NCBI RefSeq assembly: GCF_041435115.1
Contig: NZ_CP108046.1
Location: 2,294,001 to 2,358,000 of the forward strand
DNA: 64,000 nt
Direction of reading: 5' to 3'
DNA from: Streptomyces sp. NBC_00289
GTDB taxonomy: Bacteria > Actinomycetota > Actinomycetes > Streptomycetales > Streptomycetaceae
In this document: piece by piece, positions 43,017 through 51,722 of the stretch
Position numbering within the stretch: position 1 is the first letter of the stretch
Layout of the letters: every line of letters begins with the position of its first letter
Made by a program: the position numbers and the translations under genes
Notes under the pieces: generated by a model
What the model was told of the DNA's origin: nothing
Database searches by the model: none
Seen by the model: only the letters and a program-made list of their open reading frames with translations

Positions 43017-43103
43017 GCCGTCGTGGCCGGTCGCGCAGTTCCTCGCGCCCCTTTGGGGCGCCTTCGGGCCCGGCGTCGTAGGCCGTCGTGGCCGGTCGCG
43101 CAG
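43017..43103. repeat. 65-bp direct duplication with REP-like element
   Basis: The 22-base segment GCCGTCGTGGCCGGTCGCGC plus AG occurs at 43017-43038 and 43082-43103, 65 bp apart, each followed by similar GGGCCCGGCGTCGT sequence. The first copy continues into TTCCTCGCGCCCC, resembling a dispersed intergenic repeat common in Streptomyces genomes. Confidence 0.75.
43045..43061. terminator. GCGCCCC-TTT-GGGGCGC hairpin
   Basis: A perfect 7-bp stem with a 3-base loop lies between two convergent operons and could stop both. This form of hairpin is a familiar intergenic element in Streptomyces. Confidence 0.6.
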
Positions 43104-43119
43104 GTGCCCTCTCGGGCGA

Positions 43120-44019
43120 TTACGGGCCCGGCGTCGTGCGGAGAACGCCCGGTCGGATCAGGGCCAGCGCCGCCGCCCGGCTGGCCGGGCGGCCCAGCGC
43201 GGCGCGTGAGGTCTCCCGGAGCAGGACCGCTGCGCGGAAGGCGGCCGTGGCGAGGGCGCCGTGCCGCCGCCGGTACAGACGGACACGGTTGAGGGTGAGG
43301 AGGGTCCACAGCCGGGCCGACACCTGGGAGTCGCCGCCCAGGTGAACGGCCTCGGCCGTGGGCTCCAACTGGGTGGCGTATCCCCGGTCCCGCGCCCGCA
43401 GGCAGTACTCGGTCTCCTCCGAGTAGAGGAAGAAGGACTCGTCCCACGGCCCGCAAGCGGCCAGGCACTCCCCCGAGACGGCCATGAGCGCGCCGGTCGC
43501 CCAGTCCGCGCGCGTGGACCGCTGGTAGGCGGCCGGGTCGGTGACGAGCTCGCTCAGGCGCGGGAAGCGTCCGGCCCTGGTGTTTCCGATGAGTGCCTCG
43601 CCGAGCGCCCGGCTCACACTCGACTCGCGGCGCAGCGAGTGGTGGGGCCTGTCCCTGCCTTCCTCGTACAGAAGGGGTACGGCGATCCCGACTCCGTCCC
43701 CGAGTCCGTCGACGAGACGTTTGGCGCAGCCCTGCCGCATGCGGATGTCGGGGTTGCAGATGAGAGCGGTCCCGTGTTCACCGGCCGCACGCAGCGCCGC
43801 GTTGACCCCGGCCGCGTACCCGGCGTTGCGGCCCGTCTGGACGACGGTGGCGTCGGGGGCCAGCGTCCGGAGAACCTCGACGGTGTCGTCGGCGGAGTCG
43901 TTGTCGGCGACGACGAGCCGCCAGTCGAGGCCGGCCATGCCGTCGGGAAGCGCGGCGAGGAACCCGGGCAGCACCGAGGCACTGTTCCAGGTGACGACGA
44001 TGACGGCGACGGGACTCAT
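43120..44019 (-). CDS. GT2 glycosyltransferase, rhamnosyltransferase-like
   Basis: The 299-residue protein begins with VAVIVVTWNSASVLPGFLAAL and shows VVADNDSADDTVEV, GRNAGYAAGVNAAL, ALICNPDI (the DxD-like site reads NPD, as in WbbL-type rhamnosyltransferases), WATGALMAV and FFLYSEETEYCLRARDRGY. The family often transfers L-rhamnose or related 6-deoxysugars; the donor here is uncertain. Its start overlaps the stop of the polymerase gene by four bases, so both are in one reverse operon. Confidence 0.9.
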   Translation of the reverse strand: MSPVAVIVVTWNSASVLPGFLAALPDGMAGLDWRLVVADNDSADDTVEVLRTLAPDATVVQTGRNAGYAAGVNAALRAAGEHGTALICNPDIRMRQGCAKRLVDGLGDGVGIAVPLLYEEGRDRPHHSLRRESSVSRALGEALIGNTRAGRFPRLSELVTDPAAYQRSTRADWATGALMAVSGECLAACGPWDESFFLYSEETEYCLRARDRGYATQLEPTAEAVHLGGDSQVSARLWTLLTLNRVRLYRRRHGALATAAFRAAVLLRETSRAALGRPASRAAALALIRPGVLRTTPGP

Positions 44020-46067
44020 CGGGACTCCGCGAGTTGGGGGGCCGGGGCTTCGGATGCCGTACGGGGGCCGGGGACCGCGGCGGCGGCCGCGGCCTCAGCC
44101 GTGGCCGCGGCCGCCTCACGGCGGACGAAGCCGAGGTAGCTGCCGCCGGCCCCCAGGGTCAGGAAGAACATCCCGGCGTACATGGGGAAACTGAGCGCGT
44201 CGAAGGTGGCGCTGATGACCAGGGCGACCAGCGCGGAGGCGAGGAACGCCTGCCCGAGTTCGCGGTCCGCATCGGTGCGGGCCAGCCGGCGGATGGCGCC
44301 GCCGGTGTGGATCCCGGTGACGAACAGGGCGAGCAGCGCGACCAGCCCCACGAAGCCCATCTCGGCCAGGGTCAGCATGTACTGGTTGTCCGTGAAGAAG
44401 TACAGGTCGGGGGTGAAGGTCCCGAATCCGCGTCCGAACCAGGGGCGTTCGTCGAGGTAGGGGACGATCGCGCTGTACTTCACGGTGCGCGCCTGGGTGC
44501 TGCTGTCGGAGTTGGACAGGAAGCTGGCGAACAGGTTGGTGATGGTTCCGATCAGCCCGGGAATGATCACCTTGAAGCCGGCCACCGAGCCCAGGATGAT
44601 CCCGATCGCGGCCCAGCGCCGCTGCGGCTTCCAGCGCGGCACCATCACCAGGGCCACGATGAGGGCGCCGATGATGGACGTCCTGGACACCGTCAGCGGA
44701 AGCGCCCCCGCCATCACGGCCACCGGGGCCCAGCGGCGCATCGCGCCGGCGTGACGCCGTACCGGATCGAACGCCTGGTGGACGGCGAAGGGAACCAGGA
44801 TGGCCAGCATCCCCCCGAACTCCAGCGGATGGGCCGTCGTGGAGCGTGGCCGGGTGAACGAGCCGCGGTCCATGGCGCTGATCCCGGCGGTGCTCGACTG
44901 CAGGCCGGGGATGTGGATGGAGTCGGCGATGTTGGTCGCGGCGAAGAAGTCGTAGTAGCCGATCAGGGCGACCACCGTGCCCAGTACGACGAGCCGGCGC
45001 ATCAGGACCTCCAGCCGGCTGCGCTCCTGGATGCCGGCCGACGCCAGCACCACCAGCGCCACCCACACCCCGAGCCCGATCAGTCCCCGGTCGGCCCCGA
45101 GGACCTCCTGGTGCGAGCTTTCGCGGGTCGCGTCCGCGAGGTACGACAGCAGTACCGCCACGGCGAGCAGGCACATCGCCACGCGCGGCAGTCTGGTGCC
45201 CTCGGCGGGCCGGATGCGGCCGCCCAGCCAGGTCGCGAGGTACCAGAGAAGTCCCAGCAGGGCGAAGACGTTGGCCGGGGTGCCGACGCCGCCCAGCGCC
45301 GGCAGGGTGAGGTTCGACGGGACGAAGAAGGCCAGCGCCAGATAGCCGGTGAGGATCGTTGTGGCGTCCAGCCTGCGCACCAGCAGCCCCCTGGGCGCCC
45401 GCTCGGGGGGCCGGGCGCGGTGGCGCCGCGGGACGTATCCGGCCTGGGCGCGGCCGCGGCGGCGGACCACCGCGACGCCTTCGGCCAGGATGGACAGCAG
45501 GAAGGCGCTGACGATCCCGACGATGACGACCGCCGCGATGTCCTGGTACCGGGTCTTCGGCTGCGAGACCGGTGTCTGCGGCAGCACGACCGGAGCGGCC
45601 TGCACGAAGTACACCGCGGGCACCTTGGACGCGGCCTGCAGGGCCTTCAGCTGCTCCCCGGTGAACTTGGTGAGGGTGGTGGTCTCCCGGAGCACCTTCG
45701 CCCGGTCGGTCCCGGTGACGCTCAGGGTGAGCAGCGGACTGTCGGCCTCCGGCGCGAAACCGGCCGTGTACCGGTCCGTGACGCCTCGGGAGTGCAGTTC
45801 CTTGGCCGAGTCGCTCGACTGGAGCGTCCTGATCAGCACGTCGGCCGTGACGACCAGCGAACCGCCCGCGTTCGATATGGGGTTGCCGAAGGTCGGCGCC
45901 AGATCGGCGACCGCCGTGGAGTCGAGCAGCGTGACGGAGCTCTGCGACTGGTAGGACACCGGGATGGTCCGGTACAGGTACCCGCCCGCGAAGAGACTGA
46001 GCAGGGTGAGGGGCACCATGAAGTACCAGCGCCTGCACATGATCGCCCAGATGTCGCCAAGGCTCAT
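44016..46067 (-). CDS. Wzz-like domain fused to a Wzy/O-antigen ligase-type polymerase
   Basis: The 683-residue protein starts at the ATG at 46067, after GGGGGAG. Residues 1-200 are a Wzz/chain-length domain: MSLGDIWAIMCRRWYFMVP, PVSYQSQSSVTLLDS, an extracellular part, and a second helix (AAVVIVGIVSAFLLSILAEGVAV). Residues about 230-660 are a polytopic polymerase/ligase domain with ten or so helices and the characteristic loop near RPWFGRGFGTFTPDLYFFTDNQYML. Normally separate proteins make and control polymer length; here they are one chain. The tail is Ala-rich. It diverges from a third Wzz-like gene. Confidence 0.88.
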   Translation of the reverse strand: MSLGDIWAIMCRRWYFMVPLTLLSLFAGGYLYRTIPVSYQSQSSVTLLDSTAVADLAPTFGNPISNAGGSLVVTADVLIRTLQSSDSAKELHSRGVTDRYTAGFAPEADSPLLTLSVTGTDRAKVLRETTTLTKFTGEQLKALQAASKVPAVYFVQAAPVVLPQTPVSQPKTRYQDIAAVVIVGIVSAFLLSILAEGVAVVRRRGRAQAGYVPRRHRARPPERAPRGLLVRRLDATTILTGYLALAFFVPSNLTLPALGGVGTPANVFALLGLLWYLATWLGGRIRPAEGTRLPRVAMCLLAVAVLLSYLADATRESSHQEVLGADRGLIGLGVWVALVVLASAGIQERSRLEVLMRRLVVLGTVVALIGYYDFFAATNIADSIHIPGLQSSTAGISAMDRGSFTRPRSTTAHPLEFGGMLAILVPFAVHQAFDPVRRHAGAMRRWAPVAVMAGALPLTVSRTSIIGALIVALVMVPRWKPQRRWAAIGIILGSVAGFKVIIPGLIGTITNLFASFLSNSDSSTQARTVKYSAIVPYLDERPWFGRGFGTFTPDLYFFTDNQYMLTLAEMGFVGLVALLALFVTGIHTGGAIRRLARTDADRELGQAFLASALVALVISATFDALSFPMYAGMFFLTLGAGGSYLGFVRREAAAATAEAAAAAAVPGPRTASEAPAPQLAESR

Positions 46068-46192
46068 GAGTACTCCCCCCGGCCCGGTGCTGCGGGACCG
46101 GTCGTCCGGGCTCGGGCACAGCATAGGCCTCGTGATTCGGTGGCGGCCCGCCCCGGCGCCTGCGAGGATCGGTGCCGACGGAAGGAATCCCT

Positions 46193-46864
46193 GTGTCGCC
46201 TCGCGACGTCGCCGAAGCGCTTCTCCGCCGCTGGTACGTGTTGCTGTTCGCGCTCCTGCTGACGGCCGCCGCGGCCTACCCGGTGATGCGTCCCACCCCG
46301 CAGTACCTGAGTTCGGCGGTGGTCGTCCTCAAACCGCCGGTGACGGGGAACCAGCCGAACCAGCTGACGAATCTCCAACCGCCGCTCGCCGCCCTCTCGT
46401 ACGGGGTGATCCAGCAGCTCGAATCGCCCGCGGGGCGCAAGGAGCTCGACTCCGCCGGTGTCCGCGGGACGTACCAGTTGATCCCGCGCAACAGCGGCAC
46501 CAGCGCGACGCCGCGCTATCTGATCCCCTCGCTGCAGGTGCAGGCGCGAGGGGCCGACCCCGTCGAGGCCGACCGGGCGGTCCGCCGGATCATCGAGGTC
46601 TACTCCGGGCACGTGGCGGACATGCAGGACGCGCAGCGGATCTCGGCCGGTTCGCGGATCAGCGCGTCGGTCCTGGTCGCCCCGAGCGCGGCCCAGGTGC
46701 AGGGCACCAGGAGCCGCGCGCTGGCCGGCACGGCTCTGCTGGGCGTGAGCGCCGCGATCCTGGGCGCGCTGTGGTTCGACCAGTTCGCGCTGCGCCGCGG
46801 GAACAGGAAGGACAGCGCCCCGGACCCGCGCCGCCACACCGGCGGGATTCCGGTGGCGGGCTGA
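46193..46864 (+). CDS. Short Wzz-like membrane protein
   Basis: The 223-residue protein is read from a GTG at 46193, six bases after GGAAGGA; a GTG at 46172 is an alternative start. Its RRWYVLLFALLLTAAAAYPVM helix matches the start of the other two Wzz-like proteins, then a long extracellular segment (about 35-180) and a C-terminal helix (ALAGTALLGVSAAILGALWF). There is no kinase domain. It probably takes part in assembling the polymer. It is a single gene, divergent from the polymerase fusion. Confidence 0.78.
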   Translation: MSPRDVAEALLRRWYVLLFALLLTAAAAYPVMRPTPQYLSSAVVVLKPPVTGNQPNQLTNLQPPLAALSYGVIQQLESPAGRKELDSAGVRGTYQLIPRNSGTSATPRYLIPSLQVQARGADPVEADRAVRRIIEVYSGHVADMQDAQRISAGSRISASVLVAPSAAQVQGTRSRALAGTALLGVSAAILGALWFDQFALRRGNRKDSAPDPRRHTGGIPVAG

Positions 46865-46953
46865 GCCCCGGCGGGGACGCGAGGCCGCGACATGGGCGGC
46901 TCCGCCCCGGGGAAGCCACCGGCCTCCCGCGGTCCTCTGGTTGAGCGTGGGCA

Positions 46954-48000
46954 TCAGATGCCGCGGCGCTTCCACGACTCCCACCACAGCCACTCCCGCC
47001 CGCGTTCGGCCACGGCCGACCACACCAGCGGTTGCAGATACGGCATCGTCTTCGCCCCGATGCGCTGCCGCAGCCGCAGCGCGCGGTACTCGGGCAGCGC
47101 CGCGAAGCCCGGCAGGCACTCCTCGGCGAAGGCCACGAGCTCGTCGACCGGGACGACCTCGGTGCGCCCCCGGTCGTAGGCGCGATAGGCGCGGCGCAGC
47201 GCGAAGCGGGCGAGGCGGGTGTGCACCGCGCCGGCCAGTCGGTCGGCCTGCGGCAGCAGGCCGGAACATTTGCCGAGTACGGAGTCGTAGGCGACGAGGC
47301 GCTGGCGGAGGTCGTCGAGCTGACCGCCGAAGTCGGTGGTGGACATGTTGTTGCCGTGGACGCGGTAGAAGGCCTGGTCGGCCCCGCGTACGTAGCCGAC
47401 GTCGGCGCGGGCGGCGAGCCGCATCCACATCTCGATGTCGCCGGCGTGGGGAAGTGCGGGGTCGTAGCCGCCCACCTCGCGCTGGAGGCTGGTGCGGACC
47501 ACGACCTCGGGCGAGGTGATGCAGCCGGTGGCCTCACGGAACCGGCGCTCCAGCCACCAGTGCCCGGGGTAGACGGCCGAACCGGTGCTGTGCGTACGGG
47601 CCTTGGGCAGCGGGCCGCCGTGCTGGAAGCGCAGGGGGCGGCCGTAGGCGAACCCGGCCTCCGGGTGGGCGTCCAGCAGAGCGGCGGCGCGCACCAGGGC
47701 GCCGGGGACCAGCCGGTCGTCGGCGGACAGGAGAGCTACGTAGTCCCCGTCGGCCCACTCGAGGAGACCCTCGTTGTAGGTGGCGATGTGTCCCTTGTTG
47801 CTCTGGTGGACGTGGACTTCGATGCGCGGGTCGGCGGCCGCCAGCTTGTGCGCGGTCTCCGCCGAGTCGTCGGGTGAGGCGTCGTCGATGATGAGGACCC
47901 GGACGTCCACGCCGTCCTGCTCGTCCAGGACGCTGCTCACGCAGTCGGCGAGGAAATGGCCGTACTTGTAGCAGGGGATCACGACACTGACGGTGGTCAT
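46954..48000 (-). CDS. GT2 family glycosyltransferase
   Basis: The 348-residue protein starts at an ATG at 48000. The GT-A domain has SVVIPCYKYGHFLADCVSSV, RVLIIDDASPDDSAET, HIATYNEGLLEWADGDYVALLSADDRLVPGAL and later LPHAGDIEMWMRLAARADVGY. A C-terminal extension of about 120 helical residues is of unknown role. The substrates are unknown. It follows the DMFase-like gene on the same strand, but a strong hairpin lies between them. Confidence 0.9.
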   Translation of the reverse strand: MTTVSVVIPCYKYGHFLADCVSSVLDEQDGVDVRVLIIDDASPDDSAETAHKLAAADPRIEVHVHQSNKGHIATYNEGLLEWADGDYVALLSADDRLVPGALVRAAALLDAHPEAGFAYGRPLRFQHGGPLPKARTHSTGSAVYPGHWWLERRFREATGCITSPEVVVRTSLQREVGGYDPALPHAGDIEMWMRLAARADVGYVRGADQAFYRVHGNNMSTTDFGGQLDDLRQRLVAYDSVLGKCSGLLPQADRLAGAVHTRLARFALRRAYRAYDRGRTEVVPVDELVAFAEECLPGFAALPEYRALRLRQRIGAKTMPYLQPLVWSAVAERGREWLWWESWKRRGI

Positions 48001-48018
48001 CGGTGAGGAAGCCAATCC

Positions 48019-48050
48019 CCGGTGCCGGCCTCGTGCGAGGCCGGCACCGG
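48019..48050 (-). terminator. Perfect 15-bp hairpin terminator
   Basis: CCGGTGCCGGCCTCG (48019-48033) pairs with CGAGGCCGGCACCGG (48036-48050) around TG. It is just after the stop of the 1198-residue secreted protein and before the next gene on the same strand, so it is probably a terminator or attenuator for that transcript. Confidence 0.75.
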
Positions 48051-48056
48051 TGGGCA

Positions 48057-51000
48057 CTAGTTCTTCTTGCGGACGGTCTTGCTCTTCAGGACCCAGCTGC
48101 GGGACTTCACCGTGTGGTGGTGCTTGTCCCGGGCCGTGACCGTGATCTTGAACCGCGTGCCGTCCGGCAGCGGGGCGGACAGGTGGACGGACACCTTGTG
48201 GGTGGCCCGGTCGTAGGAGAGGACGGTCTTGACGTGGAGCTTCCTGGCCGCCGCTGCCTTCGCGCCCGGCAGGACGGTCACCGTCGCCTTCACCGACGAC
48301 AGCTTGGTCGTGCTGGGCAGCGACGTGGCGAGGGGGCTCGTCGCGTCGGCGGTGTGCTGCAGCGAGGAGGTGGTCACCTCCGAGGCGGAGCCCGAGGTAA
48401 GCGACGCGGACGGGTTGTCGGCGGTGAACACCGGGCCCACCCAGTAGTTCGCGGATCCGTAGGAGCCGGTGGGGAAGGCCACGTCACTGCCGTACCGGTA
48501 GAGCCCGTTGTGGGCCGAAACGGTGTCGGCGGTGGCGGTCAGCGGATAGGACTTGTGGGCCGACGCGAAGTACCCGCCGTCCACCGCGTAGTTGCCGTTC
48601 GGCGCGTGGTAGGAGACGACGTACGCGGTGTCGGCGCTGATCGCGACCGGGGTGGCGAAGGTCATCGTCTGCCAGCCGGTGGCCGACTCGCTGGTGAAGG
48701 TGCCGGAGGCGAGGAGCGTGCCGTCGGCGGACCAGAGGCTGCCGGTGTGGGTGCCGGTGTTGCCGGTGCCCTTGTAGAAGGTGACGCCGGTGACCCATCC
48801 GCTCGCCGAGGACTGGAAACGGGTGCCCAGTTCCAGGGAGTTGGGGTCGTCGGTGACGTCGGTTCTGGCCGGCACGGTGCTCGAGTTCCACAGCGTGCAG
48901 GGGCAGGTGACCGCGGGCGGGTTCGAGCTGGTGGTGAAGCTCCAGGTGACCGGGGCGCCCATCGCGTTGCCCCACAGGTCGGAGGCCTGGACGGAAGCGG
49001 TGTACGTGGTGTGCAGTTCCAGCTCGGTCGACGGTGTGAAGGTCGCCTTGTTCGACGCGGGGAGCGTGTTGGTGCCCGGCACGGTGTTGCCGTCCGGGTC
49101 CTTCACGGTGAACGTCAGGCTGTCGGCGTCGATGGCGTGGTCGAAGACGGCCGACACCGGTGCCGTGATCGACGTGCCGGTCGCCCCCGAGGTCGGTGAG
49201 GTCGAGGTGACGGCGGGCGGGGTCGTACTGGCCGTCGAGGTGTCCAGCACCACGTCGACCCAGTAGTTGGCGCCCGGGGCCGCCGAGGACGGGAAAGCGC
49301 TCGTCGAGCCGTAGTGGTAGAGGCCGTTGCCGCCGTCGGTTCCCGACTTGAGTGCCGTGAGCGGGGCCAGGCCGGCGGCGTTGTCGGAGAAGTAGCCGCC
49401 GTCGTAGGAGTATCCGCCGTTCGGCGCGAAGTAGGAGGCGACGTAGGTGGTGTTGGCCTTGACGGTCACCGGGGTGGCGAAGTTCAGCTGCTGCCAGCCG
49501 GACGCCGTCTCGCCGGTGAAGGTGCCGGTGGCCAGGCGGGTGCCGGAGGCGCTCCACAGGCTGCCGGTGTGGGTGCCGGTGTTGACGGGGGACTTGTAGA
49601 AGCGGACGCCGGTGATCGATCCGGCCACCGTGGTGCGGATCTTGACGCCGAGCTCCAGCGAACCGCCGTCGCCGCCGTTGACCGTGCCGGGCACGGCGGT
49701 GGCGGGCCAGATGGTGCACGGGCAGGCCTGCGGGCCGACGGTCACCGGGATGGTGGTGACGGCCCCGATGTTGACGCTGTCGTCCACCGCGCGGACCTTG
49801 ACCGACGCCGGGCCCGGGGTCGTCGGCGTCCAGCTGTAGCTCCAGGACGCGAGGCCCTTGGTGGGGTTCCAGGTCGTTCCGCCGTCGGTGGACACCTCCA
49901 CGCGGGCCACCACACCGCCGGAGTCGGTGGCGGTACCGGTGATGCTGACCGGCTTGAGCGCCGGGACGGTGACCCCGGACGCCGGGCTCGTCACCGTGAC
50001 GGCCGGGCCGGTCGTGTCGGTGGAGGCCGTGGCGCTGACGAGGTTGCTCTGCCGGGACTGCGGCTGCACACCCATGTCGGCGAGGATGTTCACGGTCGCC
50101 TGCTGCATGCGGGCGTCCTCGGTGACCACCACGTCGTCGGGGTCGTACGTCGGCAGGTTGTTCAGGCCCCACGACCACTGCACGGTCCCCGCCCCGAAGA
50201 CCAGGGCCCCGGAGTCCTGGTCACGGAACTCGACGAGATTGTGCGTCGCCGTGCCGTTGCCGTACATGTTGCCCCAGTCGAGGCGGTACTTGCCGTCGGT
50301 GATGTCCACCGTCGTGGACGACACGTCGATCGCCCCGGCGGGTCTGGTGCTGTTGGAGAGGTCGCTGTCCCACTCGTAGCCGAGGGTGCCGGCCGGGAAG
50401 GTGGCGGTCTGGCTCGAGCTGAGGTTCGCGATGGAGGTGTTGCGCCACAGCCGGTTCTTGCCGTACGAGCCGGGGACCGTGATCGCGTCCTCGCGGTAGC
50501 CGTTCACCTGGAACATGGAGCCGGTGAGGACGTTCGGCGGCTGGTAGGTCTGGCCGTAGTCGGTGCTGGTCGGGTCCATCCAGGTGCCGGTCCAGGTGCC
50601 GCTGGGGTCGGCGATGCCGTTGTTCTGCGCCATCTTGGTCATCTTGTAGCAGACCAGGGTCCGGTTCGCCGTGCTCGTGCCGTCGACGCTCGGGGCGAGC
50701 CGGGTCTTCCAGAAGACCTCGTTGCCGCTGAAGAAGGCCTGCCGCACGCCGGCCTTCCTGGCCGCCAGGACGTTGGAGTACTGGCTCTGCGTCCAGTACT
50801 CGTCGTGGCCCGAGGACAGATACACCTTGTGCTTCTTCAGGAGGGTGCCGCCGTTGGTCGACACGTCCACGCCCGATAGGTAGCTCACGTCGTAGCCGTT
50901 GCGCTCCAGCCAGGACAGCATCATGAACTCGGAGCCGTAGATGCCGTTGTCACCGCCGATGTCCAGCGGCCGGTTGTAGCTGACCTCGTAGGCGCGGCCG

Positions 51001-51653
51001 TCCGGCGCGGGTCCCGCGCCGCCGTAGAAGTCCTGGCCGCCGTAGTCGTTGTAGGCCTGCCAGGTCTGGTCGCTGGTCTGCACGACGATGTCGGAGGTGC
51101 TGGAGTCCTTGCGGACGACGAACGGGTACGGCATCAGGCCGTCGCCGTCCGTCTGGGTCAGGTTCGCGATGTACAGGCCGGACACGGCGTCGGCGGGCAC
51201 CGTCCAGCTCGCGGTCACGGGCCAGTTGCCGCAGTCGACCAGGCCGGTGGTCCTGGTGATGCAGTTGGCGGGATTGGCGTTGTAGTTGGCGGGGTAGGTC
51301 ACCGCCGCCTGGGCCGCGGTCGACATCTCGCGGGCGCCGTCGCCGCCGTACCAGCCGAGGCGGTAGATCTCGACGTGGTACGAGGTCTTCGACTGGATCT
51401 TGAACTGGACGGTGTCACCGGCCTGGACGCTCTCCTTGGTGGAGAAGCCCTTGATGTCACCGTAGGCGTTGGGGGCGTACCAGTCGGACATGGGGCTGCC
51501 CGACTTGGAGTTCTCACAGACGATGGGGTTCATGCCCGTTCCGCACGGGTCGGATGCCGCCTGGGCGGGCGACGCCCCTGGGAGGACCGCCCATACCAAC
51601 GCTGCTATCACGGCGAGGCGGCCGCCCCGGAACCGTCTGCTCCATCTGTTCAT
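48057..51653 (-). CDS. Large secreted N,N-dimethylformamidase-like protein with DUF4082 repeats
   Basis: The 1198-residue protein has a signal peptide (1-32, ending PAQAA). Residues about 60-540 match the large-subunit-like domain of N,N-dimethylformamidase (YRLGWYGGDGAREM, QTSDQTWQAYNDYGGQDFY, KVYLSSGHDEYWT, FFSGNEVFWKTR). An Ig-like module follows (about 550-640), then a DUF4082 domain (FYKSPVNTGTHTGSLWSASG), a Big-type Ig module (about 815-905) and a second DUF4082 (FYKGTGNTGTHTGSLWSADG). The C-terminus is basic (SKTVRKKN). It may act on, or stick to, an amide-bearing polymer at the cell surface; activity is inferred. Confidence 0.87.
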   Translation of the reverse strand: MNRWSRRFRGGRLAVIAALVWAVLPGASPAQAASDPCGTGMNPIVCENSKSGSPMSDWYAPNAYGDIKGFSTKESVQAGDTVQFKIQSKTSYHVEIYRLGWYGGDGAREMSTAAQAAVTYPANYNANPANCITRTTGLVDCGNWPVTASWTVPADAVSGLYIANLTQTDGDGLMPYPFVVRKDSSTSDIVVQTSDQTWQAYNDYGGQDFYGGAGPAPDGRAYEVSYNRPLDIGGDNGIYGSEFMMLSWLERNGYDVSYLSGVDVSTNGGTLLKKHKVYLSSGHDEYWTQSQYSNVLAARKAGVRQAFFSGNEVFWKTRLAPSVDGTSTANRTLVCYKMTKMAQNNGIADPSGTWTGTWMDPTSTDYGQTYQPPNVLTGSMFQVNGYREDAITVPGSYGKNRLWRNTSIANLSSSQTATFPAGTLGYEWDSDLSNSTRPAGAIDVSSTTVDITDGKYRLDWGNMYGNGTATHNLVEFRDQDSGALVFGAGTVQWSWGLNNLPTYDPDDVVVTEDARMQQATVNILADMGVQPQSRQSNLVSATASTDTTGPAVTVTSPASGVTVPALKPVSITGTATDSGGVVARVEVSTDGGTTWNPTKGLASWSYSWTPTTPGPASVKVRAVDDSVNIGAVTTIPVTVGPQACPCTIWPATAVPGTVNGGDGGSLELGVKIRTTVAGSITGVRFYKSPVNTGTHTGSLWSASGTRLATGTFTGETASGWQQLNFATPVTVKANTTYVASYFAPNGGYSYDGGYFSDNAAGLAPLTALKSGTDGGNGLYHYGSTSAFPSSAAPGANYWVDVVLDTSTASTTPPAVTSTSPTSGATGTSITAPVSAVFDHAIDADSLTFTVKDPDGNTVPGTNTLPASNKATFTPSTELELHTTYTASVQASDLWGNAMGAPVTWSFTTSSNPPAVTCPCTLWNSSTVPARTDVTDDPNSLELGTRFQSSASGWVTGVTFYKGTGNTGTHTGSLWSADGTLLASGTFTSESATGWQTMTFATPVAISADTAYVVSYHAPNGNYAVDGGYFASAHKSYPLTATADTVSAHNGLYRYGSDVAFPTGSYGSANYWVGPVFTADNPSASLTSGSASEVTTSSLQHTADATSPLATSLPSTTKLSSVKATVTVLPGAKAAAARKLHVKTVLSYDRATHKVSVHLSAPLPDGTRFKITVTARDKHHHTVKSRSWVLKSKTVRKKN

Positions 51654-51722
51654 GTGTACCTCTCAGCGGTGCTGTGCAGGACCGACACCTGAAGTCGGAG
51701 TGGTGCGTGAAGCCGGGACCGG

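Noticed and set aside
44034..46262. A 742-codon forward frame opposite the polymerase fusion
   Set aside because: Antisense to a gene with clear membrane and domain features; composition is typical of a GC shadow.
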